Assembly (NCBI GenBank): GCA_015179025.1
Contig: WHUX01000515.1
Coordinates: forward strand, 1-21,272
Length of the DNA stretch: 21,272 bases
Source: Terfezia claveryi
Lineage: Eukaryota; Ascomycota; Pezizomycetes; Pezizales; Pezizaceae
Direction of reading: 5' to 3'
Every line of letters begins with the position of its first letter. Position 1 is the stretch's first letter. Below the pieces are notes generated by a model that had not been told where the DNA came from, made no database searches, and was given only the letters and a program-made list of their open reading frames with translations. Positions 1 through 9,576 of this stretch are shown one piece after another. Position numbers and translations under genes: made by a program.

Positions 1-672
1 AACAGATTCATACAATACTTCAATACTAAGTCAGACAGAATATTCAAGGGTAAAGTCAAGGCAGTCAAGGTGGAGGGCTTCAAGTCCTACCCCACTAAGA
101 GGAAGATCACAATCATACACCCAGCTAACATATCCAATACAGAGATTATTCGAATGCCAGCAACCTTGAGGAAGGAACTGTTCTTAACATCGATCCACCC
201 ACCAGATGAGGAGGTTGTCTCAATTAATCGGAAAACAATCGAGTTGGTCATTTTGGGCTTCTCGGGGGAAAAAGGAGAATAGGCTCATGATAGAGCAAAA
301 AAGATCACTAAGTCTCTAGGCCTTCTGCTAGCAGTCCAGTCATCCAAATGGTTAGTTAGGGACAGAAATAAAGGGGACAGCTATACAGGAAAGACATGCT
401 CCCTAAGATTCTCACCTTATAGAAAAGATTTGGCAAAACTCAATTCTCCTATCCCCATTCCACTCCCAGGAAAGGACAAGCTACAAGTTTTTATCTACAA
501 ACATCACAAGGACAAGGCCTTTTACATAAATTCCTTAGGTCATACAGTCTCAAAACCACACCCAACTTTCAGCCCTATCCCAATTCCTTATGAGTCTCTT
601 TGCACCTACTGCAACCTCAATAATTATAATGCAGAAGCCTGCTACCACTGCATAAATAATAAGAGATACTAG
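1..672 (+). pseudogene. LINE ORF1 (gag-like RNA-binding protein), 5'-truncated by window edge
   Basis: Frame +1 is open from base 1 to a stop at 670-672, apart from one internal TAG at 280-282, so about 223 codons of the C-terminal part are visible. LINE ORF1 proteins coat the element RNA and chaperone nucleic acids. Near the C-terminus, at 601-642, is a knuckle with the spacing CX2CX4HX4C, but the histidine position is Tyr (TAT, 625-627), which a single CAT-to-TAT change would give. A second Cys pair follows. Upstream residues are basic and Pro/Ile-rich without a domain I can name. ORF2 starts 55 bp downstream. The call depends on the knuckle and on the endonuclease next door. Confidence 0.7.
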
Positions 673-727
673 AGCAACAGGCCCTGGTAGGTTAACAACA
701 AAGCCCACAAGGGGAAGCAACCAGAAG

Positions 728-1408
728 ATGAATACTAGTGGCATATACAACAAGGAAAAGGAAAGGAGGAGGAAAAGCAGAGTACTAGTTTCTTACTACA
801 ATGTTAACAATAGTGGGATCAACATCCATACCTTTCTGGAAAGCAACAAGGAAGCAGACATCATCTTTATAGGGGAGCCGGTAATCTACAGTACTCTAGA
901 AGGAGCAAGAACAATTAACCACTCGAGCTTCAGACGCATTACTACACTCTATGAACATAGCAGAATCACAGGATATGTCGCTACCAAGCACACTATGGCA
1001 GCAAGTTCATATATTAACCATATCATCTCCCGTATAAATCTAGAAGATATTACAATCATAGGGGTCTACCTCAATGGGAAAGACTCCACAATAATACTAC
1101 AGGCAGATCTCAATAGGATCCCACTAAGTGGCAAGTCTTTAGTATTAGGGGACTTCAATACTTACCATCCATCCTTGGGGGGCCTACAGTTTAACTGAAA
1201 TAATATAGTACATATATGGGCTAGCTCAACAAACCTCACCCAACAAGGGAACTACTAAGCATACTCATTTCAACGGGGTGAATACAGAAGTTTACTCAAT
1301 CTAGTCTTCAAAGGCCATCAAATCGTATGGCAGAATCATCCAGATAACCACTTATCATGGATAGAATTGGATCATACAGTTATTTTAGGGTACATCAAAT
1401 CCAATATC
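728..1408 (+). pseudogene. LINE ORF2, APE-like endonuclease domain (interrupted)
   Basis: The ATG at 728 opens an N-terminal APE/EEP endonuclease, which would nick target DNA to prime reverse transcription. Visible motifs are the early YNVN strand, the catalytic-Glu region FIGEP (about residues 48-52), GVYLN, and GDFN near residue 140. The usual HHP after GDFN reads YHP here, again His to Tyr by C-to-T. A DHTVI stretch near 1373-1387 fits the terminal SDH motif. In-frame stops are TGA at 1196-1198 and TAA at 1256-1258; no frameshift is seen. The chromovirus interrupts the ORF at 1408 and the same frame continues at 10974 into the RT. It is non-functional. Confidence 0.85.
1404..1408. repeat. 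Target-site duplication ATATC, left copy (chromovirus)
   Basis: ATATC directly precedes the LTR start TGTAAAG and is repeated at 10969-10973 directly after the second LTR. Five bases is a normal Ty3/Gypsy duplication length. Confidence 0.93.
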
Positions 1409-1440
1409 TGTAAAGTGTTGTATGGGAGACTGGACAATCA

Positions 1441-1470
1441 GATTAGATTAGATAAGGATCTAATCTAATC
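1441..1470. other. Perfect 13-bp inverted repeat with 4-base loop in LTR
   Basis: GATTAGATTAGAT at 1441-1453, loop AAGG, and its exact reverse complement at 1458-1470. In element orientation it lies about 30-60 bases before the 3' end of the LTR, in the U5-like part, so it should be in the RNA. The other LTR has the same structure at 10374-10402 with one base missing from one arm. The role is unknown. Confidence 0.85.
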
Positions 1471-1858
1471 AGACAATCTCAGGCTAGTAATGTATACTAC
1501 AAAGTAGATTACTAATAGTGTATTATTTATCATCACTATTAAAGTTATTACCAGTAGCATAAGATTACTGTAATAGGTAAAGTAGTATAGGAGTGCCAAA
1601 GGCACTTAGAAATTAACCAGTGGAACTTCTATATTGATTGTACTCTAACTATGTTCTGAGTTCTAACTCTCTGTCCAACTGAAGGGAAATTCAGGGGACT
1701 ATATGACATTCCAACGGGGCAGTGCTGGGGCAGTGCTGAGGCAGTGCACCATCATCTGACCCTTACATGTGATAAAGATCAGCATCATCTGATCTTATAG
1801 ATAGTACTTCCAAATACTATCTAGTACAAAATAGGTTAAGTCTTAACTTTAACTTATA

Positions 1859-1938
1859 CATGTGAAAGCATGTGAAAGCAGGTGAAAGCATGTGAAAGCA
1901 TGTGAAAGCATGTGATAACATGTGAAAGCATGTGAAAT
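1859..1938. repeat. 10-bp tandem repeat in LTR, eight units
   Basis: Eight direct units of CATGTGAAAG, with variants CAGGTGAAAG, CATGTGATAA and a terminal CATGTGAAAT. The partner LTR has five units (10791-10840). In element orientation it lies in the first third of the LTR, the usual place of the U3 promoter, so these could be regulatory repeats. That role is inferred only. Confidence 0.9.
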
Positions 1939-2066
1939 ATTAGCAAGGCAGATAGCACACAGAATGTTGTGTGTTTTGAGATGCTTGCTGAGTAAGAAAA
2001 TACATAAGAAATACATTTGTGAGGGAGAGGGTTAGTCATAGGGTATGAGTAAGCCACTTCCTTACA

Positions 2067-2077
2067 TGCCTCCCTGT
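2067..2077 (-). promoter_or_regulatory. Polypurine tract of chromovirus
   Basis: On the - strand the 11 bases before the LTR read ACAGGGAGGCA, purine-rich and directly abutting the LTR. This is where plus-strand DNA priming is expected and it confirms that the element is coded on the - strand. Confidence 0.6.
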
Positions 2078-2143
2078 TTAGATTAAAACTCCATCCTAGG
2101 AAATAAACAGGGGAGATGGGTTATGTACATTAGTAGTCAACAT

Positions 2144-3945
2144 TCAACCCATAATACCTATTGTTCTATCCTTGTAGGAACTACTACCACTTGCTCCTGT
2201 ATCATACCTGACATTGTTATACCCTTCCTTGAAATCCTTGTCAACAACTTTCTGAGCAAAGAAATGTTTAAGCATCAACAGGGGTATGTCCAACTCTTTC
2301 CCTTTACCTTTGTCAATCTTGACTGCATTGGATGACACAGGGGTGGCAAGGACTTTCTTTCTTTCATTATAATCATCTCCAAGGTTTCTTTCCTTGTCTT
2401 ATTTTTTCCAAGCTTATTCTCACCAACCTTTCTCTTTTTGTAAGTTGCTTGCTTACTACCAGTCAACCAGAATTGTTTTTTCAATGACTCATCAACACCC
2501 TCAGCATATACCCACTCATCATACTTATGAGGCCATCCCTTCCATTTCACCTTGTACTGCATCTTCCCTGTTCTAGGTTGTGACCTGAATTCCAACACTC
2601 TTTCTACCTCATGCCTGTCTTCCTTAACTGGTCCTGGTTGTTCCAGAGTTCTGGAGGGGAACAGTTGTATTGGATTAGGGAAGAAGGGTTTCAGAAGTGA
2701 GGTGTGGAAGGAATTGTTGATATTATTGAGGTCAGGGAAGTCAGTGAAGTCAAGTTTAGCATTTTGACTCCATGGTGAATATTTGGTAATGGTGAAGGGG
2801 CCTATCCATTTTGGGGATAGTTTGGAGGAGTGGTACCTTGCTGGGAGGTTCTTTGTTGATAGCATCACCTGATCATTGATTTGGTAATCAGGGGAGGCTC
2901 TTCTGTGTTTGTTGGCTTGCTGAATTTGGTCCTTTTTTGCTTTGGTAAGGTTTTCAGCAACCTGGTAGAATCTGGTTGTAGGGTTTGAATAGGTAGGAAT
3001 TGGGTGAGGTAGGATAGGTGGTGACAAATTAGGCTGGTATCCTAGCTTGGTAAAAAAGGGAGAAAGTCCTCTTGTAGTACTAACTCTTGCATTCACCTCT
3101 GTTTGAACAGAAGGTGTGGCTTGTACCCAATTCATTCCCTGTTCCAGCTTCTTAGCTGCAAACATAGGAATAATTGTCCTATTCTTTCTTTCACTTGTCC
3201 TATCAGTTTGGGGGTGATATGTGGAAGATGCTTTATGCATAATTCCATTTTTCTGCATCCAATCTTGAAAAACAGAAGACATAAACAAGGGGTCTTGGTC
3301 AGAAACAATTTCATAAGGAAAACCCACATTAGGCTTAATGAATCTTTCAAAGATATCAATAACCCCGAATGTATCAACATTGTCTGCAACAGGTAACAAG
3401 AATGTGAAATCAGAATGCCTGTCAGTCATGACTAATAACTTATGAAATAACAACATATGAGGCTTGTCATCTTTAGCAGTTCTGTAACCAAGGGTAAATT
3501 CAGTACATGAAATCATAACAGGTTCCATACTAAGAAAATCCATAGCCATGCTACCCCATGGCCTAGTAGGTACATTCAGAGGAGTAAGGAATCCAGGGGG
3601 TTTCTGTGTGGATCCTTTGGTGATTTGGCAGGTTTCACAACTCCTCACAAATTGTTCAACCTGCTTATAAAAATCCTGAAAGATGTACTTATTGGTAAGC
3701 TTTTCTGTTGTTTTTGCAAGGCCTCCATGTCCAGTGGTGACATGTGCTTGTTGGATAAGGGTTTCAGAGGCAGGTTTACCTTTAACTTGTAATCCCTTGG
3801 GAATTACCATCTTCCAAAAAAACTCTTCAAGAGGTACATAAACCCATTCTGTACCTTTACTGTAGGTACTTGCTCCCCTCTCTTGACTCTTAAGTACAGT
3901 GGCCCAAACCCTGTATCTTTTTCCAACTCTTCTCTGTAATGCCAT
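2144..3945 (-). pseudogene. Chromovirus integrase with C-terminal chromodomain
   Basis: The main open stretch is 3945-2275 (556 codons), the 3' part of pol. In order: an HHCC zinc-binding domain at about residues 68-106 (HVTTGH, then CETC); a catalytic core with D136 (MDF), D216 (SDQDP) and E252 (SERKN), a DX35E spacing; a GPF motif near 382; and a chromodomain at about 445-493 (bases 2467-2613) with WKGW and YDEWV. The first aromatic-cage position, usually Tyr, is His. Integrase inserts the DNA copy; the chromodomain of this family reads modified histones. The frame overlaps the upstream knuckle ORF, with a shift near 3860. After 2275 the coding sense seems to continue in another frame to 2144, a 64-residue tail. 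Confidence 0.92.
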
Positions 3946-5385
3946 TCCAACTCATGATCCTCTATCCATTCAGCAATTACCAAATCTGGTTCCATGCTCT
4001 TATCAACTCCACCCTGAAGCCCTATTACCTTTTTCAGGTAGTCACTACTGTGGAAGGGTTTGTTAAGGGACTTCAAGTTGTTCTTCCTAGTATCACAGGA
4101 GTTGATGAAGTTCTTGTTCAGGTTATGGTAGCCAAGACAATACTTGCATCTTGGTACCTCTCTTCCTCCTGTGGTAGTGACTTTTGGGAGGTTTGAGCAT
4201 AAGTGGGACCAGTAACCATCTTGGTTGCATAAGGTGCATTTTTTGATGGTTTTTGCTGGGAGTGGATGTTGCACTGGGAAGAGTTTGTTGTCAAGGGGGC
4301 ATTTGTTGCTTAGGTGAGTTGTTTCCATGCAGTTGGTACACCTAGGAAGAGGGAATTTAGCCCTTTTTGGGCAGTCCTCCTTAAAGTGTCCAATTGCCCA
4401 ACAGTTGTCACAAAGATTAATTGTAGGATCTTTGTTATTGCATTGGGAAGTTTTGTGGCCCACTTTACCACATAGGGAACAGAACTCTTTGTCATGAGTT
4501 CTGTCAGAGGAGGATGGGAGGATTGGATCCTCAGGGAAGAGGTCAGGAAGGGTGCTGACAGAGGATACAGGTGAGGCTCCTGGTAGAGGAGGAGGCTGGA
4601 AGTGCACCTTCTTGTTGTCTGCCTTATCCTTGTACTTAGGTGAGACAGCCCTTCTCTTCAAGGTACCTTCAAGAGTAGGGTTCCACTCCTGAAGGTTTCC
4701 CACAACCACAGAACCCCTGTCAGCCCTTCTCAAGGACTGTTCCATCTGTTCTGTAGTTATGGGTTCCCTGGCTCTTTCCCATTCCTCAGGTTCATCTGAG
4801 TCAGAGGACTCATCCACAAGGGTCCATTCCTGTGGGTCCTCTGCCTCAGGGGCAGCAAGAGTAGAGGGAGAGGAGGTACTAGGTTCTTTGTTAATTACTA
4901 CTTGAAACTTGGGTTTTCTTGTAACTGACCTTCCTCTCTCTTCCTCTTCTTGTTGTTGCTGTTGGGCCTGGGCCCTGGTAGTGGTGGCAGCAGTTGGACT
5001 GCTGCTGGCTCCTGCTGGAGCTTTCTGAGCCTGAAATTTCTTTGTGGTGTGTTAGATTCATCAGGTTCAGGGTCATCTTCAACTGTTGGTTGGTACCTTT
5101 CAGCCTCAAGACTGCATTTAGGCCTTCTCTGTCATGCCAGACAGGCCTGGTGGGATCAACCTCCTGCACCTGTCTTGGTGGGAGGTTGGTAGTGGTGATT
5201 TGGAGAGGAGGGAGTCTCCTTCTCCTTTGGATAGTGTTGGGAGATTGTCTCCCAAGGATTAGTGGAGACACTGGTCTCCCAGTGGCTCCTCTAATCCTGA
5301 GCTGATTTGGGGAAGGCATGGTGGTGATGGAGAATGTGGGGAGGAGTTTTCTTGAAAGTTTGTATTGGAACAGAGAGGTGGTTGG
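3804..5385 (-). pseudogene. RNase H-integrase spacer with zinc-knuckle array
   Basis: This lies inside pol between RNase H and integrase. The first part (from about 5385, with an ATG at 5319) is Arg/Pro/Gln/Ser-rich and looks disordered; it changes frame near 5095 and 5040. The main open frame has its first ATG at 4817 and ends at 3804 (337 codons). Its start is acidic. At residues 113-126, 136-149 and 160-173 it has three canonical CX2CX4HX4C knuckles, at 194-207 a fourth with Tyr in the His position, and at 224-241 a divergent fifth Cys/His cluster (array at 4095-4481). Such knuckles bind RNA or single-stranded DNA and normally belong to gag. A final Trp/Glu-rich segment leads into integrase after a frameshift near 3860. 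Function is unknown; it could be extra genome-binding capacity or a captured gag-like module. Confidence 0.8.
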
Positions 5386-6855
5386 TTACTACTGGATGTT
5401 GTAGTAAGGCAGTTGTGTGGTGAGAAGACTGTCCAGAGAGGGGATTCCAGAGGGACTATATACTCCTCTGGACAGTACATCTGCTATGTGGTTGTCCTTG
5501 CCCTGAATGTATTCAGGGTTAGGTCAAACTGACTCATAGTCTCTTGCCACCTTCTCTTCATCTGACTTTCAGGATACTATCCATAAATGTGACTAAAGGT
5601 TTGTGATCTGTTTGGATGATCACTTTGTGACCCTGTAGTTCAGGCCTGAAATACCTCAGTGAGTCAACAATTGCTAATAACTCCTTATCAGTTGTTGTGT
5701 AATTCATTTGTCCATCATTTAATTTCCTAGAGTGAAATTCTGCTGGCCTGATAACACCATTCTCCATTTGGCCAATCCATCCTGAAATCCCTGTATTACT
5801 GGCATCAGTAATTAAATAGATTGGAAGGCCTGAGTCATGATTAATTGGCTTGAGCACCTTATTGCTCATTATTAGCTCTTTAACTCTCACAAATGACTCA
5901 TTATGCAAGGGAGTCCACATGTGCTTCTTTGTTGACTCTTGCAATTCTGATAGTGGTTTGGCTACAGCTCCCAATTCTGGACAAAACCTTCTCAAGTAAT
6001 TAACCATCCCTAGAAACTTTTGCAATTTCTTTTTTGAGTCAGGGATTGGGTAATTTGCTATTGAGTTGATTTTTTCTGGATCCATTTCTAACCCTTGTTT
6101 GGTGACAATGAATCCCAGTACTTTTAGCCTTGGAGCTAGGATTTGGCATTTCTTTTTGTTGAAGAAAAACTTTTCTCTAGCCAATATCCTGCAGATCCCT
6201 CTCAACACTTCCTTATGTTCCTCCAGGGTATCTGTGCCAATCAGAATGTCATCTAAATAAACCATGACAGTCTTTCCAATATAATCCTTAATAACCAGTT
6301 CATAGCCCTCATCATGGTTGCAGGTGCATTACAATCACCCTGCTGCATAACCAATGAGTCAAATTTCCCTAGGTGATTTGTAAAGGTGCTATGTTTTACT
6401 GATTCATGTGCATGCCTAATATTGTGATAGCCATCTGCCAGATCAGCTGCTGAGATAAATTCCTTACTAGCTATCCAGTCTAATATTGCTTTGATATTTG
6501 GCATGGGTGTTTTATCCTTTTGTACTAGCTTATTTCTAGGTACACAGTGCAATAAGAATCTGGCTTGTTGTTTGCCATTCTTATCTAAATCCCTTTTAGG
6601 CTGTGTAAACATAAGGATACTGTTGAGTGAGCTAGATGGTACTATCCTTCCAGATTCTAGCTCTGTCCTCATTTTCTCAGTCACTTGATCCAGAAACCTT
6701 GTATAGTTTGTATAGTATGCAGGTTCCCAAGTTGCACCATCAGGAACTATAATTTTATGTTGCATGATGTTATAAGGTTCTCTGATTGGTGGTAATGCAG
6801 TTGGCTTATCTTCTGGGAATAGTTCAGGGAATTCTTCAAATATATTAAACTCCAC
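5386..6855 (-). pseudogene. Chromovirus reverse transcriptase-RNase H
   Basis: RT starts in 6855-6253: FISAADLADGYHNIR carries the first catalytic Asp region and MQQGDCNAPAT the next conserved block, a variant of the common MPFGLTNAPATF. After a one-base shift near 6290, in a T/A run, the frame 6265-5558 carries YLDD (6248-6259) and RNase H with D (TDASN), E (DKELLA) and D (QTDHKPL). Two further shifts near 5565 and 5525 are needed to reach the RNase H terminus GKDNHIADVLSR (about 5460-5510). A tandem TAG TAA at 5386-5391 follows CAG; it is either a true end or two Gln codons mutated to stops. The enzyme copies element RNA and removes the template. Confidence 0.93.
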
Positions 6856-6988
6856 TTCTTCCAGATTAACTGCATTTATAATGACTGGAGAGCTTCCATC
6901 ATCTTCTAGCTCTGACCAATCTGATGAGTCAAACCACTCTTGTGACCATTCCTGGTCTTCTCTAGGTCTTCTGACAGATCATCCTGTA

Positions 6989-7464
6989 TCAAGGTATTAC
7001 TGTAGTTGGTTTTGGGTGGTGTATTAATCTACCTCCAACTTCAGTCACAATAGCTATTGGATCATCCCTTTTGAACCAATCTTCTTCTGTCTTGCCTATA
7101 TTCATAGCTGCAGTTGTGACTCTTCCAAGTGTATCCTTGGTTTTGAGCATATTAATATCAATCCTTGTCCTGCCTGTAGGTTGTATAGTGATTGCATTAT
7201 CTTTGACATTCATAATTGCTTTATAATCCCTCAGTGCAGGTTCACCAAATATAACATCCCAGTCCTTCAGGTTGGCCACATAGAATGTCCTAGTTTCTTG
7301 GTATCCTGTAGATTTACTGTGACTGTTGCTGTATTTGTCATTTGAGATCTGCTACCTTTAATTGCAGTTTCCAGAGGTTTCTTGCTGATCTCTTTCAAGG
7401 GTATATTAAACAACTGGCAGTAATTTGCTGATATCAGGTCTCCTCCTGATGTACATGGGTCAAA
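6989..7464 (-). pseudogene. Chromovirus aspartic protease with atypical active site
   Basis: Downstream of the gag knuckle and upstream of RT, where the retropepsin belongs. After a frameshift near 7450 the - strand reads FDPCTSGGDLIS (Asp codon at 7459-7461) in place of the usual D-[ST]-G-A. Later blocks include TVTVNL and, after another shift near 7290, DWDVIFGEPAL, which fits the VILG[ML]PWL-type C-terminal strand of Gypsy proteases (7279-6989). The enzyme would cleave the polyprotein. The active-site wording looks like a family variant rather than simple damage, because the surrounding residues are well formed, but I cannot test that. A frame change near 6990 leads to an acidic spacer before RT. 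Confidence 0.65.
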
Positions 7465-8420
7465 TATGCATAAGCAATATGTCCATTAATTTTAATTTCA
7501 GCTGCATTGGAAGTTCTATGGCTTTCTGGCACTAAGAACTTCCTTGTATCATTTGGATTTCTCATAACCTGAAGTGCAGCTGACTCCTGTTGTTTCACAT
7601 CAATTTCCTGATAAGCTGTTTTCACCTTTTGTGGGGGCCAAGTTGGATTAGGTCTGAATGGTTGATAAGGTGGGAATCTTCTGACTCCTAGTCTAGATCC
7701 CATATATTGGTAAGCTGAAGATACCTTCCTATTAGGGCAATCCCTGGAAGTATGACCCTGTTTTCCACAGTGATAACAGGACCCTGTTCTTGCAGCTTCT
7801 TCCCTCTTCTTCTCTTGTTCACCATAAGGAGTATACTTAGTTTTATCCTTTCTGGCACTAGGGAAGTTACCATACAGACCACCTGGTCCACCTTTCTTGC
7901 CTGCCACTTTAGCTGCATTCCTAGCCACTTTTTCAGGCAATTTGAATTCAGACTTAGTCCATTCTATAGGTTTACCAGGACCCCATTGCTTATCAGCCTT
8001 CTTTTGGTGCTGCTGCAAGGATTTAGTTTCCTGTTTCAGTACATCCTCCTGGACTGCAATCTTATTCAATATTTCTTCAAAGGTTGACTCATATGATATC
8101 AATCCTTTGACTTTAGCCCTAAGCAGGGGTACTAGTCCATCTACTAGTTTCATTTTTAGTGCATGATCACTTATCATGTCTTTACCATTCAGATCCTTGC
8201 ACTTAATTTTGAATTCTTCCAGGTTCTGTGCATACTGCATGACAGTAACATCTGGCCTCTGATGGTGTGACAGGTATTGTTTCCATAGAACTTCAGGTGC
8301 CACTGTAGAGATGAGTTTACCTCTCAGTTTTAACATAAATTCATGGAAATTCCTGTCCTCAACTTCTTCCTTTTCAGAGCAGTACTGGTTATTCCAAGTC
8401 TGAGCACTCTTCTCAAACAT
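7434..8420 (-). pseudogene. Chromovirus Gag, capsid-like and nucleocapsid part
   Basis: Open from 8420 to 7434 (328 codons). The first 120 residues fit a retrotransposon Gag capsid (W/Y-rich helices, SVxxY-like VTVMQYAQNLEEF). Then comes a Lys/Arg/Gly-rich segment and one canonical CX2CX4HX4C knuckle at residues 215-228 (CYHCGKQGHTSRDC, bases 7737-7778), which binds the element RNA. The end of this frame runs into the protease region but a frameshift near 7450 separates them. It joins upstream to the N-terminal part by another shift near 8420. Confidence 0.85.
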
Positions 8421-9576
8421 AAGCTTGCTCTATCCAGACTTTCCCAACTTGCTATATCCATCCCTTGATATTCTACCCACTTCTACAATTATTGCACATA
8501 ATTATCAAAGGTAGTTTGATCCCTCCATTTCTCTGATACTCCATCAATCATTGGGGGATTGGGAATTTTTGCAAGCTTGTTTGCCTTCTTAATAAGGGAT
8601 TTGCTGACCTGTTGTATTGGTATCTTCTGACCAGTCTTTTTAGACCATTCCAAGTGGTGAGGGCTAGGCTCCCTAGTTGACCTTTTCTTCCTGTCATCAT
8701 CAGAGCCATTGTCTGACTCATCACCCTCAGATCCAGATCCTGGGTCCTCACTGCCACCTCCAGCCACACCTCTAGAACTCTTCTAGACTTCTTGTCAGGA
8801 GTCTTACTCTTTTTAGTATGTGTTGGCTTTTTCCTGTCTTTAGGTGGTGGTGGCATGTCTTTTTCAGATATTTCCTCTATATCTGTTTCATAATCCTCAT
8901 CTTTCTCTTCCTCATACTGCACACTTTTCCCCTTACCCTTGCCTCCAGCTCCAAACAGTTTCCTTCCTATTTCCTCATGACTTTCTACAGGTTCTGTTAT
9001 TGGAGGCACTATTTCTGGAGTTTCCAGGTCATAAAGGTTACCCATAAGCATGTACTGTGTCAGGAAAGGCCAGTTTAATGCTAGCCATGGAACTCCTTTA
9101 CATGGGTTATAGGTAGGGTAAGGCCACACTGCCTTTGAGGTAGATGAGAGTTGAAAGTCCATTTGAACTAACTTGTCAAATTGTTCTTTCTGTTGAAAAA
9201 TCATGAACTTTTCTGCTGCTTCAGCTAATAGTTCCTTTTTCCTTTTTGATAACATGTTGTTTATTGTTAGGTATATAAATACCTGTGATATCCTTTGGTA
9301 CCATGATGACTTATTTTTGTCCCAAAAGGCTTTTGTTGCAGGAGGTATTACAATCCTTACTTCAGGCATTGATAAATTAGGCCCAATGACTATTTCCCTT
9401 GTTTCCATTTCCCTTTCTGGAGTGTCTTTCCCAGCTGGAAGCTTCTTTTTAGGGGTATTGACTAACTTAGCCTTGAGTGCTTCTAGCTCCTCACTTGTCA
9501 TTGCCTTTCTCCTGCCTTTCCTAGGCCTAGCTCCTCCTTCCATTACACTAGTACTTTTTTGTCTAGGAGTCTCCAT
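8421..9576 (-). pseudogene. Chromovirus Gag, N-terminal part
   Basis: The ATG at 9576-9574 is the first after the leader. The sequence is basic at first (PRKGRRK), then has a helical stretch rich in Lys/Glu/Gln, then an acidic/Lys-rich low-complexity stretch (DYETDIEE, DRKKPTHTKKSK). Near 8775 the frame changes into the stretch whose Ser/Gly/Asp-rich part (SGSEGDESDNGSDDD) runs from 8767 to 8489. In-frame TAA (8489-8491) and TAG (8483-8485) flank one Leu codon; both would be Gln codons before a C-to-T change. I recognise no specific fold here; Gag identity comes from position and continuity with the knuckle part. Confidence 0.7.

Larger units (their letters stand above)
1..1408 (+). mobile_element. 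Non-LTR retrotransposon (Tad/I-like LINE), 5' segment
   Basis: First of three pieces of one LINE, the others being 10974-12894 and 18711 to about 18889. It holds the end of a gag-like ORF1 with a zinc knuckle and the start of ORF2 with an APE-type endonuclease. The ORF2 frame that stops at base 1408 resumes without a shift at 10974, after the chromovirus and one copy of its target duplication. The 5' end lies outside the window. Such elements copy themselves by target-primed reverse transcription. This copy is dead because both ORFs carry stops. Assignment to the Tad/I group rests on ORF order and motif style, not on a phylogeny. Confidence 0.85.
1409..2066 (-). repeat. Chromovirus LTR (3' LTR in element orientation)
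   Basis: It starts TGTAAAG and ends CTTACA on the + strand, giving short terminal inverted repeats. It matches 10342-10968 over its whole length. It is 31 bp longer because it has eight rather than five copies of a 10-bp repeat (30 bp) and one extra base at the hairpin near 1465. Other internal structure includes three GGCAGTGCTG-type repeats near 1720-1748 and a small hairpin AGTGCC/GGCACT at 1592-1606. Confidence 0.95.

Noticed and set aside
550..753. Minus-strand hydrophobic 67-codon ORF over the LINE ORF1 end
   Set aside because: It overlaps the ORF1 knuckle on the other strand and shows no supporting feature.
1854..2057. Minus-strand ORF rich in repeated FHMLSHA in the LTR
   Set aside because: It is the 10-bp LTR tandem repeat translated; the unit number differs in the other LTR.
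2123..4196. Plus-strand ORFs opposite integrase (2123-2335, 2394-2576, 3103-3396, 3939-4196)
   Set aside because: The - strand carries integrase, chromodomain and knuckles with clear motifs; these are shadows.
4950..5305. Plus-strand Ser/Leu-rich ORFs opposite the pol linker
   Set aside because: Antisense of the Gln/Pro/Arg-rich linker; composition explains the openness.
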